This document shows positions 1 to 7,466 of a DNA stretch of 9,456 bases, piece by piece (position 1 is the first letter of the stretch; each line of letters begins with the position of its first letter). Both the position numbers and the translations under genes were made by a program. Under the pieces are notes generated by a model that was not told the DNA's origin, did not search any database, and saw nothing but the letters and a program-made list of their open reading frames with translations. Origin of the DNA: a bacterium HR12 (lineage in GTDB: Bacteria; Actinomycetota; UBA4738; HRBIN12); the NCBI GenBank assembly GCA_002898915.1, contig BEHO01000024.1:1-9456 (forward strand), written 5' to 3'.

Positions 1-80
1 GCCTTGGCAGCGACGCGACGGGGGGCCGACTCGCGGCCCCCATCGCCCGCGCGGTCATCGAGGCCGCGCTCCGCCGATGA
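1..80 (+). CDS. pbpA: Penicillin-binding protein (PbpA/FtsI type), C-terminal end only
   Basis: This is the last 25 codons of a gene that enters from the left, read from base 3 to the TGA at 78-80. The readable tail contains ATGGRLAAPIARAVIEAAL, which matches the way class B PBP transpeptidase domains finish in actinobacterial PbpA/FtsI-type proteins (a T-G-G turn, then A-A-P-I and a short terminal helix). The family cross-links peptidoglycan from the outer face of the membrane. The catalytic serine and KTG motifs would lie outside the window. A PASTA kinase begins within about 10 bases, as in the actinobacterial pbpA-pknB clusters, which supports the call. The fragment is too short to separate PbpA from FtsI; the symbol rests on context. 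Confidence 0.72.
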   Translation, partial: LGSDATGGRLAAPIARAVIEAALRR

Positions 81-84
81 GGGG
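79..84 (+). promoter_or_regulatory. Shine-Dalgarno GAGGGG deciding the pknB start
   Basis: GAGGGG overlaps the pbpA stop codon. It directly abuts an ATG at 85, which leaves no spacer, but it lies 6 bases before the in-frame GTG at 91, which is a normal distance. This favours GTG 91 as the kinase start and suggests translational coupling to pbpA. Confidence 0.45.
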
Positions 85-90
85 ATGCGC

Positions 91-1797
91 GTGGACGACC
101 AGCCGGTGATCCTCGGCGGCCGCTACCGGGTCGAGCGGGAGCTCGGCCGGGGCGGCATGGCCAAGGTCTTCCGAGGCACCGACACCGTGCTCGGTCGGCC
201 CGTCGCGATCAAGGTCCTGGCCCCCCGCTTCGCGGACGACGCCTCCTTCGTCCAGCGGTTCCGTCGCGAGGCGCAGGCCGCGGCCCGTCTCTCGAACCCC
301 AACGTCGTGAGCGTCTTCGACACGGGGACCGACGACGGCGTCCACTACATCGTCATGGAGTACGTCGAGGGCCGCACCCTCGCCGAGGAGCTCGCCGGCG
401 GTCGGATCCTCCCCGAGCGGGCCATCGAGATCGCCCAGGCCGTCTGCGACGCGCTGGCCGCCGCCCACGAGCAGGGCGTGATCCACCGCGACATCAAGCC
501 GGGGAACATCATGCTCACGCCCTCCGGCCGCGTGAAGGTCGCGGACTTCGGGATCGCGCGCTTGACGACCTCGGCCGAGACGATCGAGCAGACCGCCGCG
601 GTCCTCGGCACCGCCGCGTACCTCTCCCCGGAGCAGGCCCAGGGTCGGCCGGTCGACGCCCGCTCGGACCTCTACTCGCTCGGCTGCGTCCTGTACGAGA
701 TGGTGACGGGTCGCCCCCCGTTCGTCGGCGACTCGCCCGTCGCGGTGGCCTCGAAGCAGGTGCTCGAGCCGCCGACACCGCCCTCGAAGCTGAACCCCGA
801 CGTCTCGCCGGAGCTCGAGGCGGTGATCCTGCGGGCGCTCGCCAAGAACCCCGACAACCGGTACGCCTCGGCGACGGAGATGCGCGAGGACCTCGAGCGA
901 GCCCGCCGCGGGCTCCCCGTGGAAGCCCCGGCCGTGCTCCCGGAGGCCGCGTCCACGGAGGTCCTGCGACCGGGGCCCCGCACCCAGGTCCTGCCCCCAC
1001 CCGAGCCGGAGCGCTCGCGATGGTGGATCCCGGCCCTGGTGATCGGCGGGCTCCTCGCCGCGATCGGGGCCCTCCTGTGGCTGTTCGCCGGCGACGTCCT
1101 CGGCGGGCGGGACCGGGCCTCGCCCACCCCTCAGCTCGTGGAGGTCCCGAACGTCATCGGCCTGCGGGTCCGCGCCGCCGAGGCGGCGCTCGAGCAGGCC
1201 GGCCTCGAGGTGGGCGAGCGGATCGAGCAGCCCATCACGGACCTCGCCTCCCAGGAGCCGGGGACCGTGGTCGACCAGGACCCCGCGCCCTTCGAGCAGG
1301 TCCCCCTGGGGACGCCGGTGACCCTCACGGTGCTCGTCCCTCCGGAGACCGTCACCATCCCGGCCACGACGGGGATGACGGAGGCGGAGGCGCGCGCCGC
1401 GCTCGAGGCGCTCGGCTTCGTCGTCGCCGGGGTGCGGGAGGAGCCCAGCGAGACCGTGGACGTCGGCCGCGTGATCGGCACCGACCCTCCGGCCGGCACC
1501 GCGGCCCCCTACCGCTCGGAGGTCACGATCGTGGTCTCCAGCGGCCCCGGCCTCGTGACCGTCCCCGAGGTCCGCTGCCAGAGCTTCGCCTCCGCCCAGA
1601 ACGAGCTCGTCCGCGCGGGCCTGGAGCCGGTCATCTCCGATGAGGCGGTGCCGATCAACCCCGCCTGCCCCCTGGGGAACAAGGTCGCCCAGCAGGACCC
1701 GCCGCCGGGCGCCGAGGTCGAGCCGGGCACCCGGGTCGTGCTGTACCCGGGGGCGAGCCCCGCGCCGACCGGCCCCACCGGCCCCACGGGGGACTGA
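91..1797 (+). CDS. pknB: PASTA-domain Ser/Thr protein kinase, PknB-like
   Basis: Membrane-anchored eukaryotic-type Ser/Thr kinase, 568 residues counted from GTG 91 (an ATG at 85 would add two). Kinase domain about 10-275: glycine loop GRGGMAKV (19-26), ATP lysine K41, helix-C glutamate E60, catalytic loop H132-R133-D134 with K136 and N139, D152-F-G, and S-P-E with E181. A proline-rich juxtamembrane linker precedes one membrane helix (about 311-333). Three extracellular PASTA repeats follow (about 349-418, 419-487, 488-558), ending in a Gly-Pro-Thr-rich tail. K41 and E60 line up with K40 and E59 of M. tuberculosis PknB. Such kinases bind muropeptides or lipid II outside and phosphorylate cell-division and cell-wall proteins inside, which fits the PBP neighbour. 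Oddities: the activation loop reads IEQTAAV where M. tuberculosis PknB has VTQTAAV, so one of the two autophosphorylated threonines is Glu166 and only T168 remains; PASTA 3 holds two cysteines (C496, C526). Family call very secure; orthology to PknB rather than another PASTA kinase is likely. Confidence 0.95.
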   Translation: MDDQPVILGGRYRVERELGRGGMAKVFRGTDTVLGRPVAIKVLAPRFADDASFVQRFRREAQAAARLSNPNVVSVFDTGTDDGVHYIVMEYVEGRTLAEELAGGRILPERAIEIAQAVCDALAAAHEQGVIHRDIKPGNIMLTPSGRVKVADFGIARLTTSAETIEQTAAVLGTAAYLSPEQAQGRPVDARSDLYSLGCVLYEMVTGRPPFVGDSPVAVASKQVLEPPTPPSKLNPDVSPELEAVILRALAKNPDNRYASATEMREDLERARRGLPVEAPAVLPEAASTEVLRPGPRTQVLPPPEPERSRWWIPALVIGGLLAAIGALLWLFAGDVLGGRDRASPTPQLVEVPNVIGLRVRAAEAALEQAGLEVGERIEQPITDLASQEPGTVVDQDPAPFEQVPLGTPVTLTVLVPPETVTIPATTGMTEAEARAALEALGFVVAGVREEPSETVDVGRVIGTDPPAGTAAPYRSEVTIVVSSGPGLVTVPEVRCQSFASAQNELVRAGLEPVISDEAVPINPACPLGNKVAQQDPPPGAEVEPGTRVVLYPGASPAPTGPTGPTGD

Positions 1798-1800
1798 GCG

Positions 1801-3460
1801 ATGGCGCTGTGGTTCGCCACCGAGACCTTCACCCCCGAGGAGCGGGCTCGGCTCGCGCCGTACTTCACGAACCTCGACGGCCCCGTCTTCGCCCTCGTCA
1901 ACCTCCCCGAGGTCGTGAAGGGGGGCCCTCTTCGCGCGGTACTCCCGGACGTCGAAGTCGCTGCGGCGCCTGTTCCTCGACGAGTTCGCCAAGGACGTGG
2001 AGGGCGCGCCGGTCGGGGGACGCGTCGGCGCCGAGCGCGCCGAGCGCCTGTACGACAACGTCTTCGTCGAGTACGGCGACGACTCGGTGGCGCAGCTCGG
2101 CGGGGCGCACCTCGCCTGCGAGCAGGCCTCGCAGCTCCTCGCGAAGGCCATCGAGTGGGGCCGTCTCGCCGCGTACCTGGAGCAGTCCACCCGCTACCTC
2201 CGCTACGACGACCGACCGGGCGGCAGGTGGCGGCTCACGGTGCCGCCCGAGATCGCCGGCACCCCCCTCGAGCGCGAGTACGAGGCCTTCGCCACCCGTG
2301 CCTTCGAGACCTACGGTCGGATGTTCGAACCCTTGGCCGAGCACTTCCGCGCCCGCCACCCCAAGGCGCCCGAGGACCCGGACACCGTCTACCGCGCCAC
2401 GATCACGGCGAAGACGTGCGATGTGCTCCGCGCCCTCCTGCCCGCCGGCACGCGCTCGAACGTCGGCGTGTACGCGGACGGTCAGGCCTTCGAGATGATG
2501 CTGCTCCGACTGCGGGCCCACCCCCTGGCCGAGGTCCGCGAGTACGCGGACCTGATGCTCACCGAGCTGCGGAAGGTCATCCCGGCCTTCCTCCGGCGCG
2601 TGGACCAACCCGACCGCGGCGTCGCCTGGTCCGAGTACCTCCGCGAGACCCGGGAGGCGACCGCGGCGGTCGCGTCGCGGCTGCTCGCCGGGGCGGAGGA
2701 GCCGACCGGCGGGCCCGAGGTCACCCTCACCGACTGGGAGCCGGACGGCGAGGAGAAGGTGGTGGCCGCCGCGCTCTACGCGGTCACCCACCTCTCCGAC
2801 GCGCGCCTGCGCGAGCTCGTCCGGCGCATGGACGACGCCGAGCGCGCGGAGGTCCTGCGGGCCTACGTGGGCGAGCGGCGGAACCGCCGCCACAAGCCCG
2901 GGAGGGCCTTCGAGCGCACCGGCTACCGCTTCGACGTCCTCTGCGACTTCGGCGCCTTCCGCGACCTCCAACGTCACCGGATGCTCACGCTCGAGTGGCA
3001 GACCCTGACCCCGCACCACGGCTACGCGACCCCGGAGGCGATCGAGGAGGCGGGGCTCGCTGACGCGTGGCACCGGGTGATGGAGGACTCGGCGCGGACC
3101 TGGTCCCGCCTGGCGGAGGAGGTCGGCTCCGACGTGGCCCAGTACGCCGTGGCTATGGCCTACCGCGTCCGCTTCGTCATGCAGATGAACGCCCGGGAGG
3201 CCATGCACCTCATCGAGCTGCGCAGCTCGCCCCAGGGCCACCCCACGTACCGACGCGTCGCCCACCAGATGCACGCGCTGATCCGCGACGTGGCCGGGCA
3301 TCGCGCGATCGCGGAGGCCATGCGCTTCGTGGACTTCTCCGAGGTGGACCTGGAGCGTCTGGAGGCCGAACGTCGGGCCGACGCGAAGCGCCGGGCCGCG
3401 CTCGAGGATCGGGAGCGGTCGAACCTCCGTTCGGGGCCGAAGGTCCCGAACGGGGCGTGA
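1801..3460 (+). CDS. Tandem ThyX-family (flavin-dependent thymidylate synthase-like) protein, interrupted by a 1-base frameshift
   Basis: ATG 1801 lies 3 bases after pknB, with a GGGGGA ribosome site at 1788-1793. The first 40 codons read well, then the frame breaks in a G6 tract (1920-1925). Removing one G restores K-G-A-L-F-A-R-Y and a continuous 552-residue protein ending at TGA 3458-3460. As written, only a 3' ORF from GTG 1997 (487 codons) is intact. Both halves look like ThyX (PF02511): N-half EQSTRY (127-132), then a helix running from S-N-V-G-V-Y-A-D-G-Q-A to L-R-L-R; C-half RHR (391-393), then N-A-R-E-A-M-H and I-E-L-R. ThyX makes dTMP from dUMP with FAD and methylene-tetrahydrofolate, but it is normally about 220-250 residues and homotetrameric. 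Here the N-half has WGR instead of RHR, and the C-half lacks the S-x-R-Y part. Fold call good; catalytic activity uncertain. The break could be a sequencing or assembly indel (most likely), a recent pseudogene, or real frameshifting. Confidence 0.75.
1920..1925 (+). other. Frameshift site: G6 homopolymer with one extra G
   Basis: The bases read AAG GGG GGC CCT in the upstream frame. With five Gs they read AAG GGG GCC CTC TTC, which continues directly into the long downstream ThyX-like frame without loss or gain of residues. The position and the size of the shift are therefore well defined. Its cause is not: homopolymer error, mutation or recoding all fit. Confidence 0.85.
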
Positions 3461-3470
3461 CCTTCGGCCC
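3434..3470 (+). terminator. Possible terminator hairpin at the end of the ThyX-like gene
   Basis: GGGCCGAAGGT (3434-3444) and ACCTTCGGCCC (3460-3470) form a perfect 11-bp stem around a 15-base loop that contains the ThyX-like stop codon. No T-run follows, so it is not a canonical intrinsic terminator; high-GC actinobacteria often have such T-poor hairpins. It sits at the boundary between the ThyX-like gene and the oxidase operon. A second, mutually exclusive stem (3428-3435 with 3445-3452) overlaps its left arm. Confidence 0.4.
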
Positions 3471-3497
3471 TGGAGCCACGCCCGCCCGCCGGGGAAG

Positions 3498-3545
3498 ATG
3501 CGCGCCAACCCCGCGCCGGCCCCGCGGCCCGCGGCGGAACGCTGA
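3498..3545 (+). CDS. Possible 15-codon upstream ORF before ctaC
   Basis: ATG 3498, preceded by GGGGA at 3491-3495, opens a 15-codon frame (MRANPAPAPRPAAER) ending at TGA 3543-3545, 11 bases before the ctaC ATG. It is rich in Pro, Ala and Arg. It lies in the roughly 96-base gap between the ThyX-like gene and ctaC, in which I recognise nothing else. Because ctaC has only a poorly spaced ribosome site (AGG, 3 bases from ATG), this frame could couple translation into ctaC. It could equally be chance: short open frames are common at this G+C. Speculative. Confidence 0.2.
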   Translation: MRANPAPAPRPAAER

Positions 3546-3556
3546 CGCCGAGGTTG

Positions 3557-4671
3557 ATGGACGAGACGCAGACGCCACCGAAGGGACGACCGCGCATCGG
3601 TCGCGAGGAGCTCTGGGCCGCCCTGCTGTGGGTGGCGCTCACCGCGGCCGGGGAGGCGGTCCTCTGGAAGGCACCCCTGCTCCCGGAGCGCTACGCGAAC
3701 ACCGCGCACATCGTCGACGACGCGTTCCTCGTCCTCACGCGCCTCGCGGTCCCCGTGTTCGCCTTCGTCCTCACGGTGCTCGTCGTGAGCCTCCTGCGGT
3801 TCCGCTCCCGCGGCGAGCCCGCCGAGGACGGGGAGCCGATCCGGGGCACGCCCCGCACCATCGCCACCTGGCTCGGGATCACCGGCGGGCTCGCCGTCCT
3901 CCTCATCTTCTACCCGGGCGTCTACGGGATCCTGGAGCTCCAGCGCGCCCACTCCGCCGGCGTCGAGGGCGAGACCGAGCCCCTGATCGTCGAGATCGAG
4001 GCGGCCCGGTGGGCCTGGACCGTCACCTACCCCGACGCCGGCGTCACGACGGGCGAGGAGCTCGTCCTCCCCGTCGACCGGACGATCCGGTTCGAGATCA
4101 CGAGCGTGGACGTGCTCCACTCGTTCTGGATCCCGGCGTTCCGCGCCAAGATCGACGCGGTCCCCGGCCTCACGACCGTGACGACGGTGCGGCCGGAGCG
4201 GACGGGCTCCTACGAGGACGACCCCGCCCTCCGCCTCCAGTGCGCCGAGCTCTGCGGCCTCGCGCACTCCACCATGATGCTCCCGGTGCGGGTGGTCGAG
4301 GGGCCGGCCTTCGACGCCTGGCTGCTCGAGCAGGGCGCCGCGGGCATGCCGACCTGCGAGCCCTCGGGGACCGAGCTCAGGATCGTCGCCGAGAACATCG
4401 CCTTCGACCAGACGTGTCTCGCCGTCCCGGCCGATACGCCGTTCACCATCGAGCTCGTGAACAACGACGCGGGCGTGCCCCACAACCTCTCCATCGCGGA
4501 GGACCCGGAGTGGACGCGGGTCCTGTACACGGGGGAGACGTTCGACGGCGTGGCGACGCGTACGTACGAGGTGCCGGGGCTGCCCGCGGGCGTCTACCGC
4601 TTCCGCTGCGACGTCCACCCGATCCCCGCGATGTCGGGGACCTTCGTCGTGAAGGAGGTCGAGGGGTCCTG

Positions 4672-4672
<1 letters not shown>
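3557..4672 (+). CDS. ctaC: Cytochrome c oxidase subunit II with an extra C-terminal cupredoxin domain
   Basis: 371 residues from ATG 3557 (a TTG at 3554 is the adjacent alternative; the only nearby ribosome site is a close AGG). Three hydrophobic segments (about 19-37, 56-81, 100-121) precede the CuA domain; canonical subunit II has two mature helices, so the first is either a signal-like segment or an extra helix. There is no lipobox cysteine. The CuA ligands are all visible: H188 (V-L-H-S-F-W), C229, E231, C233, H237 and M240 in CAELCGLAHSTM; the aromatic W152-A-W154 sits where electrons enter. After about residue 262 a second cupredoxin domain begins, with H309 (P-H-N-L), C351, H354 and M359 (C-x2-H-x4-M as in plastocyanin), i.e. 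a type 1 copper site, plus C267/C287 as a possible disulfide. Role: accept electrons outside and pass them through CuA to subunit I. The usual CxxCH of caa3 fusions is absent; the blue-copper domain takes that place. First gene of ctaC-D-F-E; its stop overlaps the ctaD start by one base (TGATG). Confidence 0.95.
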
Positions 4673-6492
<1,820 letters not shown>

Positions 6493-6711
6493 ATGGCCAA
6501 GCCGGAGACGGTCCAGGGACGGCGGAGCGCGATGGCGCTCGGCACGGCGGTGTTCGTGGCGCTCATCGTGCTCGACGCGATCGAGTTCGTGGTGGCGCAG
6601 GTGGCCGGCCAGCTCCTGCTGTGGATGACGCTCCTCGCGATCCCCCAGGCGGCGCTCATCCTCTGGTTCTACATGCACATCCGCCAGCTCTGGCGGGAGG
6701 AGGCGCACTGA
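6493..6711 (+). CDS. ctaF: Small oxidase subunit IV-like membrane protein
   Basis: 72 residues. ATG 6493 follows the ctaD stop with no gap; the ribosome site GGAGGGAG is at 6478-6485. Two membrane helices (about 14-36 and 40-64) are separated by a short turn, and the second ends Y-M-H-I-R-Q-L-W-R, a positively charged cytoplasmic end. Size, two-helix layout, the M-H-I motif and the location between subunits I and III match the bacterial subunit IV family (CtaF/COX4_pro). This subunit is an accessory thought to aid assembly or stability; it binds no cofactor. The sequence is too short for certainty without a profile search, but the operon context makes the call likely. Confidence 0.78.
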   Translation: MAKPETVQGRRSAMALGTAVFVALIVLDAIEFVVAQVAGQLLLWMTLLAIPQAALILWFYMHIRQLWREEAH

Positions 6712-6712
6712 G

Positions 6713-7285
6713 GTGGCGGCGGTCACGGAGCACCTGACCCACGAGCACCCCGCGGAGCGGCTGCGGACGAACCGCCTCGGCCTGTGGCTGTTCATCGCCT
6801 CGGAGTCGTTCCTGTTCGCCGCGCTGATCTCCGCCCGCTACTACCTCCTCGGCACCGAGCGCTCCGAGCACCTGAACCAGGCGCTCGGCTTCGCGATCTC
6901 CCTCGTCCTGCTCACCTCGAGCCTGTTCGCCTACCGGGCCGAGACGGCGGCCCGCTTCGGCGACCAGCGCGGCTTCCGCCGGGCCACGGCCACCACGATC
7001 GCCCTGGGGCTCCTGTTCATGGTGGGGGTCGTCCTCGAGTGGCGCGAGGGCCTCGCGTTCTTCCCGCCGAGCACGCTCTACGGGAGCGCCTTCTTCACCC
7101 TCGTCGGCTTCCACGCCTTCCACGTCTTCACCGGCGTGGTCGCGCTCGCGCTCCTGCTCTTCGTGGGGCGCGACGGCCGCTTCGGCCCCGAGAACCACTG
7201 GCCGGTGGAGGGCGTCGTGAAGTACTGGCACTTCGTGGACGTGGCCTGGGTCTTCATCTTCCCCACCCTGTACCTCGTCAAGTAG
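6713..7285 (+). CDS. ctaE: Cytochrome c oxidase subunit III
   Basis: 190 residues from GTG 6713, one base after ctaF, with a strong GGAGGAGG at 6696-6703 (9-base spacing). Five membrane helices are predicted; this is the short form that lacks the first two helices of seven-helix mitochondrial-type subunit III. Recognisable motifs: N-R-L-G-L-W-L-F-I-A-S-E-S at the first helix with its conserved membrane glutamate, F-H-A-F-H-V-F-T-G in the fourth, and the terminal K-Y-W-H-F-V-D-V-A-W-V-F-I-F-P. Subunit III carries no metal; it stabilises the core and supports sustained proton uptake through the D pathway. It closes the ctaC-D-F-E group. In Streptomyces and mycobacteria, ctaE instead sits beside the qcr (bc1) genes, so this compact order differs from those model actinobacteria. 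Confidence 0.95.
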   Translation: MAAVTEHLTHEHPAERLRTNRLGLWLFIASESFLFAALISARYYLLGTERSEHLNQALGFAISLVLLTSSLFAYRAETAARFGDQRGFRRATATTIALGLLFMVGVVLEWREGLAFFPPSTLYGSAFFTLVGFHAFHVFTGVVALALLLFVGRDGRFGPENHWPVEGVVKYWHFVDVAWVFIFPTLYLVK

Positions 7286-7286
7286 C

Positions 7287-7300
7287 CGCGGGCCCCCGCG
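7287..7300 (+). terminator. Short GC hairpin after ctaE, weak terminator candidate
   Basis: CGCGGG...CCCGCG begins two bases after the ctaE stop and can form a 5-bp stem with a 4-base loop. No T-run follows. It lies where the oxidase operon would end and just before a promoter-like sequence, but it is small and could be chance in this GC-rich DNA. Confidence 0.25.
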
Positions 7301-7307
7301 ATTCGGG

Positions 7308-7313
7308 TACCCT
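7308..7313 (+). promoter_or_regulatory. Putative -10 element (TACCCT) for the small-ORF/his unit
   Basis: TACCCT fits the actinobacterial -10 pattern TAnnnT and is one of the few A/T-containing patches here. It ends 9 bases before the ATG at 7323, so transcription would start at or beside the start codon, giving a leaderless mRNA. In agreement, no Shine-Dalgarno sequence precedes that ATG, while every confident complete CDS except ctaC has a well-placed one. No clear -35 element is seen. Confidence 0.4.
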
Positions 7314-7322
7314 TGGTTCCCC

Positions 7323-7466
7323 ATGTCCCGGGAGCAGACCCTGCTCGTGGCCCTCGGGCTGCTCATCGTGGCGGCGGGCACCGTGTCCGCCGCCGGGTGG
7401 ATCCTGTTCGCCCGGGATCGCCGCGACGGGCGCGCGCACCATCCCGAGGTCGCCGAGGAGCGATAG
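7323..7466 (+). CDS. Small single-helix membrane protein of unknown function (47 aa)
   Basis: I do not recognise this gene. ATG 7323 to TAG 7464-7466 encodes 47 residues: a short polar start (MSREQ), one hydrophobic helix at about 6-30, then a basic stretch (RDRRDGR) and a tail AHHPEVAEER. By the positive-inside rule the C-terminus faces the cytoplasm. No ribosome site precedes it, but a TACCCT box suggests a leaderless transcript. Its stop directly abuts the hisD ATG (TAGATG), and the hisD ribosome site lies inside its last codons, so hisD translation could be coupled to it. It could be an accessory subunit of the upstream oxidase, like other one-helix oxidase peptides, or an unrelated protein. 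Evidence that it is real: the gap-free fit to hisD, a clean helix, and the promoter-like box. Confidence 0.55.
   Translation: MSREQTLLVALGLLIVAAGTVSAAGWILFARDRRDGRAHHPEVAEER

Noticed and set aside
4..90. Upstream TTG start for the kinase at position 4
   Set aside because: It would add a low-complexity Arg/Ser/Pro stretch that overlaps the PBP 3' end in another frame; that frame encodes a recognisable PBP terminus, and kinases of this family start just before R-Y-x-V-E-R-E-L-G.
1764..1792. Gly-Pro-Thr repeats at the pknB 3' end as a tandem repeat or phase-variation tract
   Set aside because: Only about two imperfect 9-base units; too short to call, and such tails are common at PASTA kinase ends.
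55..2190. Long minus-strand open frame opposite pknB and the ThyX-like gene
   Set aside because: Arg/Gly/His/Asp-rich composition with no recognisable domain; a typical high-GC antisense shadow of well-supported + strand genes.
3522..3534. CCGCGG-C-CCGCGG palindromic pair before ctaC as an operator
   Set aside because: GC-only hexamers recur by chance in this DNA, and no known regulator site is matched.
1898..4618. Minus-strand open frame of over 900 codons
   Set aside because: It crosses the ThyX-like gene, the intergenic gap and ctaC, with strongly biased composition and no motif; stop codons are simply rare on the opposite strand at this G+C.
3067..4671. In-frame upstream extension of ctaD by more than 500 codons
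   Set aside because: The frame is open but its translation is Arg/Pro/Gly-rich noise overlapping ctaC; the ATG at 4672 with GAGGGG is the supported start.
7323..7466. His leader peptide (attenuator) ahead of hisD
   Set aside because: The small frame has only two adjacent His codons and a clear membrane helix, and there is no room for competing stems between it and hisD, so it does not look like a his leader.
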